A DNA stretch of 64,000 nt from Knoellia sp. Soil729 (GTDB lineage: Bacteria > Actinomycetota > Actinomycetes > Actinomycetales > Dermatophilaceae), in NCBI RefSeq assembly GCF_001427985.1, contig NZ_LMSA01000002.1:1108811-1172810 (forward strand). The letters are read 5' to 3'. Under the pieces are notes generated by a model. It ran no database searches, was not told the origin of the DNA, and saw nothing but the letters and a program-made list of their open reading frames with translations. Positions 43,921-53,099 of this stretch are shown here, piece by piece (the first letter of the stretch is position 1; the number at the start of each line of letters is the position of its first letter). A program made the translations under genes and the position numbers.

Positions 43921-43997
43921 CGCAACGGCTCGCCGTCCTGGGGGCCGCGATGCGCCGAAGCCATCCCGTTGTTGGTTCGCAGTGCCATTCTGGGCGT

Positions 43998-44339
43998 ATG
44001 CCGGTCACGGTCGCCGATGTCCGCTCAGTGGCGCAGGGGTTGCCTCGCAGCTATGAGGCGATCGTGCGTGACCGGGTGAAGTTCCGCGTCGGCAGCATCG
44101 TGTGGCTTGCGTTCAACCCCGAGGAGACGGAGATGGGGTTCGCGTTCCCCAAGGAGGAGCGAGCCGCCCTGGTCGAGACCGAGCCCGACGTGTTCTTTCT
44201 GCCGCGACCGTCGGAGCTGCGCTTCAACTGGGTCGAGTGCTGGCTCGCGGCGCTCGAGGAGGAGCGGATGCGGGAGCTGGTCCTCGACGCGTGGTGCCTG
44301 GTCGTGCCCCGCACGCTCTGGCCGATGGCCGGCCGCTGA
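43998..44339 (+). CDS. MmcQ/YjbR-family protein
   Basis: The 113-residue protein (MPVTVADVRSVAQGLPRSYE) matches the MmcQ/YjbR double-wing fold: VKFRVGSIVWLAFNPEE, FPKEERAALVETEPDVFFLP, and a C-terminal LVLDAWCLVVPRTL. Family members are small cytoplasmic proteins, sometimes called DNA-binding, with no proven role. The ATG at 43998 gives the usual length; the frame is open far upstream but that part is the shadow of the preceding gene. Confidence 0.8.
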   Translation: MPVTVADVRSVAQGLPRSYEAIVRDRVKFRVGSIVWLAFNPEETEMGFAFPKEERAALVETEPDVFFLPRPSELRFNWVECWLAALEEERMRELVLDAWCLVVPRTLWPMAGR

Positions 44340-44368
44340 GGCGCTGGGCGACGCCCAACCCAAAGGGT

Positions 44369-44590
44369 CTAGAACTTCGTCATCTTGCGGCAGGGGGTGG
44401 CGATCCGCAATGTCTTGTCGGTGAAGTCCACCGTGAGGCCGCCCGCGTCCACGCTGAGCACGCGCCCCACGCCGTGGGAGTCATGCACCACGCGGTCGCC
44501 GAGCACATAGGTCTCGGCCACGAGCTCGGGCTGAGCCTTGAAGGGGCTGTTGGCGTGCCGCGGACGGGGGCCTGAAGAAGAGGTTGCCAT
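44369..44590 (-). CDS. Small conserved actinobacterial protein (CarD-like fold possible)
   Basis: The 73-residue protein ends in a beta-rich core: YVLGDRVVHDSHGVGRVLSV, then GLTVDFTDKTLRIATPCRKM TKF (split for length). The VxGDxVxHxxxGxGxV pattern resembles the RNA-polymerase-interacting Tudor-like domain of CarD/TRCF, but the protein is much shorter. It is convergent with the YjbR-like gene. Function is unknown. Confidence 0.7.
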   Translation of the reverse strand: MATSSSGPRPRHANSPFKAQPELVAETYVLGDRVVHDSHGVGRVLSVDAGGLTVDFTDKTLRIATPCRKMTKF

Positions 44591-44704
44591 TGGGTCCAGT
44601 ATGCGCCTTCAATCCCGCTGGGCCTAGGCCACCTCGGTTCCGCTGCCTCGAAGGCAGTGTGTGGCAGCCGTCAGCCCAGTGGCGCAGAGGGTTCGCAAGG
44701 GCGC

Positions 44705-44718
44705 GTGAAAGTTTTCAC
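44705..44718. promoter_or_regulatory. AT-rich dyad between divergent genes
   Basis: GTGAAA-GT-TTTCAC lies midway between the starts at 44590 (minus) and 44834 (plus). It stands out in GC-rich surroundings and may be a regulator site for either gene. The other ~230 bp of the gap show nothing clear. Confidence 0.4.
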
Positions 44719-44833
44719 AAGGTCGGGACCAAAGGCCTTATTGGGCCGCTTTCGCAGGACCGATATTGGAAGTGCCCGAACGGGTGAAGGACATGGGGAA
44801 CCAACCACCCCCACAGCATTGCGGGAGCACACC

Positions 44834-45436
44834 ATGCGACGTCGTACCTTCGACGCACTACTCACCACTGTCGGCCTGGTCGTGGCCGCAGTCCTCCTGG
44901 CCGGAGGTGGCCTGCTGTCCTGGGCCAGCAGCTTCGTCTCCGACAACGTGCAGAGCCAGCTGGTCGCCCAGCGGATCACGATGCCCAGCGGCAAGGCCAT
45001 CGAGGACCCGGCCATCAAGCCCTACCTGTCGCAGTACGCCGGACAGGAGCTGACCACCGGCGCCCAGGCCAAGGCCTTCGCCGACCACTACATCCTCGTC
45101 CACATGAACAAGTCCTCGAACGGACGCACCTACGAGGAGGTCTCTGGCGAGTTCATGGCCCTGACCAAGTCCGCCAACGCTGACCCGGCCAAGGTCAAGG
45201 AGCTCGGTGACCTGCGCCAGTCCCTGTTCATGGGCAACACCCTGCGCGGCATGCTCCTCAACGCCTACGCCTTCGGCACCATGGCCACCATCGCCAGCTA
45301 CGGCGCCATGGCCGCCTTCGCAGGCGCTGGTCTCCTGGTCCTGCTCAGCCTGCTCGGGCTGCTGCACCTGCGCCGCGTGCCCGCGGCCCTGGAGGTCCGG
45401 CTCGGCGGGGCTGCCCCCGCACCCGCCATGGCCTGA
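44834..45436 (+). CDS. Two-pass membrane protein of unknown function
   Basis: The 200-residue protein (MRRRTFDALLTTVGLVVAAV) has a first membrane segment at ~8-33, an extracellular ~110-residue domain (VAQRITMPSGKAIEDPAIKP, HYILVHMNKSSNGRTYEEVS) and a second segment near 150-180. The family is widespread in actinobacteria; some database entries wrongly call it a LigA dioxygenase, for which there is no support here. GGGAG precedes the ATG. A strong terminator follows. Confidence 0.75.
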   Translation: MRRRTFDALLTTVGLVVAAVLLAGGGLLSWASSFVSDNVQSQLVAQRITMPSGKAIEDPAIKPYLSQYAGQELTTGAQAKAFADHYILVHMNKSSNGRTYEEVSGEFMALTKSANADPAKVKELGDLRQSLFMGNTLRGMLLNAYAFGTMATIASYGAMAAFAGAGLLVLLSLLGLLHLRRVPAALEVRLGGAAPAPAMA

Positions 45437-45455
45437 TCGACCCGAGCACCACAGG

Positions 45456-45485
45456 GCGCCCCACCCCGGATCCGGAGTGGGGCGC
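45456..45485 (+). terminator. Rho-independent terminator
   Basis: GCGCCCCAC (45456-45464) pairs perfectly with GTGGGGCGC (45477-45485) and is followed by TTT. It ends the membrane-protein transcript. Confidence 0.85.
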
Positions 45486-45514
45486 TTTGCCGTTGACGCA
45501 CCGCAGAACGCGAA

Positions 45515-45543
45515 ACACCCCGAACCTCAAGGGTTCGGGGTGT
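45515..45543 (-). terminator. Terminator of the tRNA-Leu gene
   Basis: ACACCCCGAACC (45515-45526) pairs over 12 bp with GGTTCGGGGTGT (45532-45543), with a 5-nt loop. Read on the minus strand it follows the tRNA 3' end by 27 nt and is followed by TTT. Confidence 0.8.
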
Positions 45544-45570
45544 CGCCGATGTCGTGAGACGACATGTTGT

Positions 45571-45652
45571 GCGCAAGGGGGGATTTGAACCCCCACGCCC
45601 TTTCGGACACTGCGACCTGAACGCAGCGCGTCTGCCGTTCCGCCACTTGCGC
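45571..45652 (-). tRNA. tRNA-Leu(CAG)
   Basis: On the minus strand the 82-nt sequence begins GCGCAAG and ends CTTGCGC, a perfect 7-bp acceptor stem. The anticodon arm is TGCG-TTCAGGT-CGCA with anticodon CAG. A long variable arm (TCCGAAAGGGC region) marks it as class II. The T arm is GGGGG-TTCAAAT-CCCCC. The 3' CCA is not encoded (ACA follows). Confidence 0.97.
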
Positions 45653-45706
45653 TGGGAACTGGTCCAGTGTGCCGCAGACACCGGCGTCTCTCCAAATGCG
45701 ACCGTG

Positions 45707-46945
45707 TCAGCCGAGGAGCTCGACAGCCCGCCCGACGCCGTCCTCGCGCCGGATCTCCTCACCGACCGATGCCGCCCGGGCACCGCACTCCCCGCGTGCG
45801 AAGCCACGCAGCACCTCGGTGAGCCACTCCACCGACAGGGCGTACCGCCGGATCGGGCGCGCACCGACGCCGATCTCGTGCACCCGCCTGCCCCAGTAGG
45901 GCTGGTCACCGATGTGGGACACCACCGCCTGAGGCACCCCCGCGCGCAGGGCCGCCGCGGTCGTCCCCGCACCACCGTGGTGCACCACCCCGGCCACCTG
46001 CGCGAACAGCCACTCGTGCGGCACGTCGTCCACGACCCTCACCCATCGCTCGTCCTTGGACTCGAGCCCGGCAGCACCCGCGTGGAGCATGACGCGCACC
46101 CCGGCGGCACGTGCTGCCTGCGCGACAACGGCGCTCAGCGGCTCCGCCTCGCGGGTCGACATCGACCCGAAGCCCACATAGGCGGGTCGTGGACCCCCTT
46201 CGATGTATGCCGTGAGCTCCGGTTGCGGTGTCTGCGTGGCCTTCTCGTCCAGGAACCAGTAGCCGGTCACCTGCGGGTTGCCCCTCCAGTCGGGCGCCGG
46301 AGGGACGACGAGAGGGGAGGCCGCGAGCAGCCCGGGCGTGCGGCGGACCGCGTCGAGGAACCCTCGTCGTCCGGTCGCGGGGAGTCCCAGCTCGGCTCGC
46401 ACCCGGTCACCGGGCAGGGCGAACGCCGACGCCACCGCCTGCAGGGTCGCCTGTCCCGCAAGGGCATTGGCGAGCGACGACCTGGCGGCGAATACCGGCT
46501 GGAGCGTCGCCGCCCCCAACCGTGTCGCACGCATCGGGGCGAGCTCGGCGACCACATGGCGCCCACCACCGACCGATACCAACGCGTCGACGGTGTGCAC
46601 GGTGAGGATCCCGCTCACCCACAGGTCCGCGGAGCCGGCGAGCGGGACGAGCGCGCCGGCATACCCCCGGGTCGAGCCCCGCACGAAGCGGCGCAGGGCG
46701 GAGAGCTCGCGAACGGGGCTGCTGCTGGAGTGGCCGAGCCACTCCACGCCCAGGGGCGACTCGATGAGCTCGCCGATGCGCACGCCGGCCGGCACGAAGC
46801 CGAGGCGGTGGCGGGTGACGAGGTCCTCGAAGTCGTCGCCGGCGCAGACCGTGACGTCGTTGCCCGCCCGCGACAGCCCGACGCCGAGCGCCACCATCGG
46901 CTGGACGTCGCCACGCGAGCCCGCGGCGAAGATGTTGACCTTCAT
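45707..46945 (-). CDS. GT1-family (UGT/macrolide-type) glycosyltransferase
   Basis: The 412-residue GT-B enzyme has the N-terminal MKVNIFAAGSRGDVQPMVAL and the C-terminal donor-binding motif VVHHGGAGTTAAALRAGVPQ, followed by IGDQPYWGRRV. These are the marks of enzymes that transfer a sugar from a nucleotide donor to macrolides, sterols or other lipophilic acceptors. Its ATG overlaps the stop of the MerR gene (ATGA), so the two are co-translated. The acceptor is unknown; inactivation or export of a toxic compound is plausible given the regulator. Confidence 0.88.
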   Translation of the reverse strand: MKVNIFAAGSRGDVQPMVALGVGLSRAGNDVTVCAGDDFEDLVTRHRLGFVPAGVRIGELIESPLGVEWLGHSSSSPVRELSALRRFVRGSTRGYAGALVPLAGSADLWVSGILTVHTVDALVSVGGGRHVVAELAPMRATRLGAATLQPVFAARSSLANALAGQATLQAVASAFALPGDRVRAELGLPATGRRGFLDAVRRTPGLLAASPLVVPPAPDWRGNPQVTGYWFLDEKATQTPQPELTAYIEGGPRPAYVGFGSMSTREAEPLSAVVAQAARAAGVRVMLHAGAAGLESKDERWVRVVDDVPHEWLFAQVAGVVHHGGAGTTAAALRAGVPQAVVSHIGDQPYWGRRVHEIGVGARPIRRYALSVEWLTEVLRGFARGECGARAASVGEEIRREDGVGRAVELLG

Positions 46946-47556
46946 GGCCTCTGCGTCCGAGTCATCGAGACGTGCTGCTGGGCCAGCTTGCGCAGGGCCG
47001 AGAGCACCGGGTCGAGCAGGATGGTGCCCAGGACGACCTGCCGCACGGCACCTTCGGGATCGGCCGGGACGCTTGCCACGTCGATCTCGGCGATGCCCAC
47101 GACCTGGTCGGCGTAGTGGTCCATGCGCTCCTCATCGAGGCCGATTCCCGCGTGGTCGCAGGCGAGCCAGGCCCGGTCGAGCTCGTCGAGGAACGGGTCG
47201 TGCGGGTCGACGTGCCAGTCGCGTGACTGCAGCCAGGGAGACGCACGTCCCTGGCCGTCGTCGTCCGCGCCGGGCTCTCGCGGACGGACGAGGGAGCGCT
47301 GCGCCGTCTCCAGCACGGTGATCCAGTCCTGCCCGGGAGTGGTGATGACCTCGAGGACCCGCCCGACTGTGGCGAGCGACAGACCGCCCACCTCACTGAG
47401 GGCCCGCACGAGTCGCACCCGCTCGACGTGCGAGTCGCCGTAGTCGGCCTGGGTCCGCGACACCGTGGCGCCGGGGTGGAGCAGCCCCTCGCGCAGGTAG
47501 TACTTCAGGGTCGCGACCGAGACGCCGGTGCGCTCGGACAGCTCCGCCAGCCGCAC
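46942..47556 (-). CDS. MerR-family regulator coupled to a glycosyltransferase
   Basis: The protein has 204 residues from GTG 47556, chosen because GGAAGGAGGGAGG lies just before it; the ATG at 47589 would place this site inside the gene. The N-terminal HTH reads LAELSERTGVSVATLKYYLR and EGLLHPG, followed by VRALSEVGGLSLATVGRVLE. The ~120-residue C-terminal region is a helical effector-binding part without obvious metal cysteines. It is divergent from the DUF4188 gene; the gap holds GGATAG repeats. Confidence 0.88.
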   Translation of the reverse strand: MRLAELSERTGVSVATLKYYLREGLLHPGATVSRTQADYGDSHVERVRLVRALSEVGGLSLATVGRVLEVITTPGQDWITVLETAQRSLVRPREPGADDDGQGRASPWLQSRDWHVDPHDPFLDELDRAWLACDHAGIGLDEERMDHYADQVVGIAEIDVASVPADPEGAVRQVVLGTILLDPVLSALRKLAQQHVSMTRTQRP

Positions 47557-47590
47557 GGCATACCTCCCTCCTTCCGAAACTCTTGACATC

Positions 47591-47630
47591 GGATAGTAAC
47601 GCTCTCCAAACTGGGATAGTTCGCCTATCC
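47591..47630. promoter_or_regulatory. GGATAG repeat operator between the MerR and DUF4188 genes
   Basis: GGATAG at 47591-47596 is repeated at 47614-47619 and followed by the inverted CTATCC at 47625-47630, forming GGATAG-TTCGC-CTATCC. A consensus -35 TTGACA lies at 47583-47588 on the plus strand. The sites sit 35-56 bp from both starts, so the MerR protein probably controls both directions. Confidence 0.6.
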
Positions 47631-47645
47631 GACCCGGGAGTCGCC

Positions 47646-48158
47646 ATGAACGACCACATCGTCCGCACGACGCACGCCCATGACGGCGAGGTCGTCGTGT
47701 TCCACATCGGGATGACGGTCCGCAAGTGGCATCGTCCGGACCTGTGGATGCCGGTTTTCACCGCCATGCCCACGATGCTCGCCGAGCTCGAGCGCAACAA
47801 GGCGGCGGCGGCACGTGGAGAGGTCGAGGACCTCGGATTCCTCGGCGCCACAACCCTTCTGGGCGCGCGTGGCCCGTGGGTCATCCAGTGGTGGAGGAGT
47901 ACGGAGCAGCTCTACGACTACGCGCGGATGAACGAGCGAGCCCACCTGCCCGCGTGGCGCGCGTTCAACGCCGCGGCGCGCAGGAGCCCGGGCGCCGTGG
48001 GCATCTGGCACGAGACCTATGCCGTCCCGGCCGGACACGTCGAGACGATCTATGGCAACGGCGCCCGGGTCGGCCTGGGCAGGGTCACCGGCACCGTGCC
48101 CGTGGAGCGCCGGGGCCGAGCCGCCCGCGATCGCTTGGGCACCCCCTTGAGCCACTGA
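47646..48158 (+). CDS. DUF4188-family protein
   Basis: The 170-residue protein (ATG 47646, GGGAG upstream) contains VVVFHIGMTVRKWHRPDLWM, then GPWVIQWWRSTEQLYDYARM and HETYAVPAGHVETIYGN. This matches DUF4188, a dimeric alpha/beta-barrel (monooxygenase-like) family of unknown reaction. The last codons CAC TGA are supplied by the first copy of the 33-bp repeat that follows. It is divergent from the MerR/glycosyltransferase pair and probably part of the same response. Confidence 0.8.
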   Translation: MNDHIVRTTHAHDGEVVVFHIGMTVRKWHRPDLWMPVFTAMPTMLAELERNKAAAARGEVEDLGFLGATTLLGARGPWVIQWWRSTEQLYDYARMNERAHLPAWRAFNAAARRSPGAVGIWHETYAVPAGHVETIYGNGARVGLGRVTGTVPVERRGRAARDRLGTPLSH

Positions 48159-48226
48159 TTGCCCGTTCGGCCGGTGCCCGCGCACCACTGATTGCCCGTT
48201 CGGCCAGGCCGAACGGGCAATCAGTG
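48153..48226. repeat. Intergenic repeat, locus 1: two 33-bp-spaced cores ending in a 41-nt perfect palindrome
   Basis: CACTGATTGCCCGTTCGGCC occurs at 48153-48172 and 48186-48205, with a 13-nt spacer between them. After one base its exact inverse follows at 48207-48226, giving 20-bp arms with a 1-nt loop. It lies between the convergent DUF4188 and pcaJ genes, and the TGA in the first copy is the stop codon of the DUF4188 gene. It may serve as a bidirectional terminator. The same core occurs near 55.1-55.3 and 56.1-56.2 kb. Confidence 0.95.
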
Positions 48227-48242
48227 GGGGGTGCAGCGGGTG

Positions 48243-48899
48243 TCAGCGGGCGGTGGCGTCGAGGAGGGGGACGTCGAGGAGCGCCTTGAGGTCGGCGAAG
48301 GAAGTGCCGTGCAGGGCGCGGACCTCGACCCCACCGGGCGTGATGGCGAAGGTCGCGAGGTCGGTGTAGACGCGCTTGACGCACTGGACGGCGGTGAGCG
48401 GGAAGCTGCACTCCGGCACCAGCTTGGGCGCACCGTCACGGGTCAGGAGCGTCATCATCACGTAGGTCTCCTTGGCCCCCAGGGCAAGGTCCATCGCACC
48501 GCCGACCGCCGGGATGGCGCCGGGCTTGCCGGTGTGCCAGTTGGCGAGGTCGCCAGCCGCCGACACCTGGTAGGCACCGAGGACGCACACGTCGAGGTGG
48601 CCGCCGCGCATCATCGCGAACGAGTCGGCATGGTGGAAGTAGGAGGCTCCCGGGAGCTCGGTCACCGGGATCTTGCCGGCGTTGATGAGGTCGGGGTCGA
48701 CCTCGTCACCGTGCGCCTCGGGGCCCATGCCGAGCATCCCGTTCTCGGTGTGGAGCGTGACGCCGGAGTCGGCGGCGAGGTGGTTCGACACGGTGGTCGG
48801 CAGGCCGATGCCGAGGTTGACGAACGACCCGTGGGGGATGTCCGCCGCCACCGCGGCAGCCATGCCGTTCTTGTCGATTGGCTGGCCGTTGGCCGTCAT
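48243..48899 (-). CDS. pcaJ: 3-oxoadipate CoA-transferase subunit B
   Basis: The 218-residue beta subunit of a class I CoA-transferase moves CoA from succinyl-CoA to 3-oxoadipate. It carries the catalytic-glutamate motif LHTENGMLGMGP, preceded by GSFVNLGIGLPT, and GGAMDLALGAKETYVMM. Its ATG overlaps the end of pcaI by 4 bp (ATGA), so the subunits are made together. It is the last gene of the cat/pca operon. The substrate is assigned from its neighbours; the family also includes acetoacetate transferases. Confidence 0.92.
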   Translation of the reverse strand: MTANGQPIDKNGMAAAVAADIPHGSFVNLGIGLPTTVSNHLAADSGVTLHTENGMLGMGPEAHGDEVDPDLINAGKIPVTELPGASYFHHADSFAMMRGGHLDVCVLGAYQVSAAGDLANWHTGKPGAIPAVGGAMDLALGAKETYVMMTLLTRDGAPKLVPECSFPLTAVQCVKRVYTDLATFAITPGGVEVRALHGTSFADLKALLDVPLLDATAR

Positions 48900-49576
48900 C
48901 GCTCTGCACCCTCTCTTGGAGTCACGCGGACCACGCGGTCGACATAGATGCCGGGCGTGACGACGTTCTCGGGGTCGATGCCGCCGATCGGCACGACCTC
49001 GTTCACCTGGATGACCGTCGTGGCCGCGGCAGCCGCCATGATCGGTCCGAAGTTGCGGGCGGTCTTGCGATAGGTGATGTTGCCCGCCTCGTCGGCGACA
49101 TGCGCCTTGACCAGCGCGACGTCGGCCCGCAGTGCGTACTCAAGTACCTGCTGGCGTCCGTCGATCTCCCGGACCTCCTTGCCCTCGGCGAGCATCGTGC
49201 CGAAGCCGGTCGGTGTGAAGAACGCACCGATACCGGCTCCAGCAGCGCGAATTCGCTCGGCGAGGTTGCCCTGCGGGACGAGCTCGAGCTCGATCTCGCC
49301 GGCGCGGTACTTCTCGTCGAAGTGCCAGGAGTCGCTCTGCCGCGGGAAGGAGCAGATGACCTTGCGGACCCGGCCCTCACGGATGAGGGCCGCGAGGCCG
49401 AGGTCGCCGTTGCCGGCGTTGTTGTTGACGATGGTCAGCTCGCGGGCGCCACCCTCGATGAGGGCGTCGATCAGCTCGACGGGCTGACCGGCCGCTCCGA
49501 ACCCGCCGACCATGACCGTTGCGCCGTCACCGATGCCGGCGACAGCCTCGGCGGCCGTGGCGACGATGTCGACCAT
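48896..49576 (-). CDS. pcaI: 3-oxoadipate CoA-transferase subunit A
   Basis: The 226-residue alpha subunit (MVDIVATAAEAVAGIGDGAT) has the motif VMVGGFGAAGQPVELIDALI and ELTIVNNNAGNGDLGLAALI, followed by FFTPTGFGTMLAEGKEVREI. It forms the CoA-transferase with PcaJ. Its ATG shares one base with the catC stop (TGATG), so it is translationally coupled to catC. Confidence 0.92.
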   Translation of the reverse strand: MVDIVATAAEAVAGIGDGATVMVGGFGAAGQPVELIDALIEGGARELTIVNNNAGNGDLGLAALIREGRVRKVICSFPRQSDSWHFDEKYRAGEIELELVPQGNLAERIRAAGAGIGAFFTPTGFGTMLAEGKEVREIDGRQQVLEYALRADVALVKAHVADEAGNITYRKTARNFGPIMAAAAATTVIQVNEVVPIGGIDPENVVTPGIYVDRVVRVTPREGAER

Positions 49577-49881
49577 CAGCGCTGCTCGCCCGAGCGTTCG
49601 CCAGCTGGCAGCGCCGAGGGGTGAGCGGCGAGTGGCTGCACGTCGATCGTCATGAACGCGAACAGCGGCAGGTTCCACAGGATCTCGTGGAGCCGGTCGT
49701 GGTCGCCCACGTCGAAGATGCTGAGGTTGGCGTAGCGGCCGGGCAGCCGCCAGATCTCCAGCCACTCACCCGCGCGCTGCAGGTCCTGGCAGTAGGCCTT
49801 CTCACGCGCGAGCGTCTCGGTCCTCACGGCCTCGTCGAGGTCGCGAGGGATGTCGACATCCATCGTCACGGCATACAGCAT
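49576..49881 (-). CDS. catC: Muconolactone delta-isomerase
   Basis: The 101-residue protein (MLYAVTMDVDIPRDLDEAVR) matches the small ferredoxin-fold isomerase that converts muconolactone to 3-oxoadipate enol-lactone. Typical parts are TLAREKAYCQDLQRAGEWLE and IWRLPGRYANLSIFDV, followed by LPLFAFMTIDVQPLAAHP. GAGGACAGAC precedes the ATG, 8 bp after the catA stop. It is coupled to pcaI downstream. Confidence 0.93.
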   Translation of the reverse strand: MLYAVTMDVDIPRDLDEAVRTETLAREKAYCQDLQRAGEWLEIWRLPGRYANLSIFDVGDHDRLHEILWNLPLFAFMTIDVQPLAAHPSALPAGERSGEQR

Positions 49882-49889
49882 GTCTGTCC

Positions 49890-51895
<2,006 letters not shown>

Positions 51896-51977
51896 GTGCT
51901 CTCCCTCTCGCGCCGGCGTCGTTGTCCGGATAGGGGTAGTCTGCTCCTGAGATCAGGTCGTGTGAAGTACGCAATTC

Positions 51978-51996
51978 GTTGCGACTGAGACGCAAC
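51978..51996. promoter_or_regulatory. Candidate CatR operator upstream of catB
   Basis: GTTGCG-ACTGAGA-CGCAAC is a perfect 6-bp dyad with 7-nt spacer, 83 bp upstream of the catB start and just past the catR stop. The related string GCGTTGCGTCTG and its inverse recur at 52043-52093 inside catR, so there may be a cluster of sites. LysR regulators usually bind such dyads. Confidence 0.6.
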
Positions 51997-52001
51997 GCCT
52001 C

Positions 52002-52991
52002 TCAACCCTCGCTCTGCGAGGGCGTGGGTATGCCGTCCGCCCGCGTTGCGTCTGCGGATGCGGCTGCTGGACCCACCGGATCCGCAGACGCAAGCGCGGT
52101 CGCGGGTGGAGCGAGGAGCGTGCGCAGGCAGGCGAGCACGCGCGCCACGTGGGGCGAGCTCTCGGTCTCACGCGTCGCGACGGCCAGCTCGACGAACTCG
52201 CCCCCACCTTCGAGCGGGCGATAGACGGCACCGGCGATCGACAGAGCGCGCACCGGCTCGGGCACGAGCGCCACCCCCAGCCCCGCAGCGACGAAGACGA
52301 CCAGCGTCGAGGTCTCCTGCACCTCCTGCACGACGCGTGGCACGAAGCCCGCTCGCTGGCAGGCGTCGAAGATCGAGTCGTGGACCACCGAGCGGTGGCG
52401 CGATGGATAGGTGATGAAGGGCTCGTCCCGCAGGTCCTCGAGCCGGATGCGCTCCCGATGAGCGAGGGGGTGCGAGGCGGGCAGGGCGACGACAAGCGCC
52501 TCCCGCCGCAGGACCCGCACCCGCAGGCCGGGGTCGCGCACCGGCGGCCGCAGGATGCAGATGTCGAGGCTGCCGTCGCGCAGTCCCTCCTCCTGGGCTG
52601 GGGTCAGCATCTCGCCGTGGAGGTCGAGCTCGAGCTCGGGACACTGCTCGCGCAGCACCGGGACGATCGTGGGCAGCAGCTCATAGGTGGCCGACCCGAT
52701 GAGCCCGAGCGACACCCGCCCCACTTCTCCCGCCGCGACCCGCTGAGCCTCGTCACCCGCGTCGTCGACGTCCGCCAAGATCGCGCGGGCCCGGTCGAGG
52801 AAGCGCTCACCGGCCGGGGTGAGCTCGACCCGACGGGTGGAACGGGTGAGGAGCTGGACCCCGATCTCGGCCTCGAGCTGCTTGATCTGCTGCGACAGCG
52901 GGGGCTGCGCCATGTGCAGACGCGCGGCGGCCCGGCCGAAGTGGCGCTCCTCGGCGACGGCGACGTAGTAGCGCAGGTGGCGAAGCTCCAT
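52002..52991 (-). CDS. catR: LysR-family regulator of the catechol pathway
   Basis: The protein has 329 residues from MELRHLRYYVAVAEERHFGR (ATG 52991). The N-terminal winged HTH (AAARLHMAQPPLSQQIKQLE) and the C-terminal periplasmic-binding-like effector domain (VSLGLIGSATYELLPTIVPV, LVVFVAAGLGVALVPEPV) are of CatR/BenM type, whose inducer is cis,cis-muconate. The gene is co-directional with catB and divergent from pcaF, so it sits between both operons it could control. The last ~35 residues (TALASADPVGPAAASADATR) are low-complexity and encoded by a 14-bp inverted repeat. Confidence 0.88.
   Translation of the reverse strand: MELRHLRYYVAVAEERHFGRAAARLHMAQPPLSQQIKQLEAEIGVQLLTRSTRRVELTPAGERFLDRARAILADVDDAGDEAQRVAAGEVGRVSLGLIGSATYELLPTIVPVLREQCPELELDLHGEMLTPAQEEGLRDGSLDICILRPPVRDPGLRVRVLRREALVVALPASHPLAHRERIRLEDLRDEPFITYPSRHRSVVHDSIFDACQRAGFVPRVVQEVQETSTLVVFVAAGLGVALVPEPVRALSIAGAVYRPLEGGGEFVELAVATRETESSPHVARVLACLRTLLAPPATALASADPVGPAAASADATRADGIPTPSQSEG
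52046..52093. repeat. 14-bp perfect inverted repeat inside the 3' end of catR
   Basis: TTGCGTCTGCGGAT (52046-52059) is the exact inverse of ATCCGCAGACGCAA (52080-52093), with a 20-nt loop. It lies in the codons of the low-complexity CatR tail, about 150 bp from the catB start. It could attenuate read-through from catR or hold extra operator half-sites. Confidence 0.85.
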
Positions 52992-53062
52992 ACCCGCGAA
53001 GGTAGGCACCCGGCATACCGGCTGTCCAGACTTTTCGCGTCATAGTTGAGCCGGAATGAGTA

Positions 53063-53092
53063 TTGGACCGTCTTGATCGCCCGTCCTAGGCT
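53063..53092 (+). promoter_or_regulatory. Leaderless-type promoter of pcaF
   Basis: TTGGAC (53063-53068) and TAGGCT (53087-53092) are 18 bp apart, and the pcaF ATG starts 7 nt after the -10. No ribosome-binding site is present, so the transcript probably begins at the start codon. Confidence 0.65.
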
Positions 53093-53099
53093 CGCGAGC

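Noticed and set aside
44834-45436. LigA-type aromatic ring-opening dioxygenase
   Set aside because: That label is sometimes attached to this family, but the protein is a two-segment membrane protein with no metal-binding dioxygenase motif.
45554-47116. 520-codon plus-strand frame starting in the tRNA gene
   Set aside because: It is antisense to the tRNA, glycosyltransferase and MerR genes, all of which have clear signatures.
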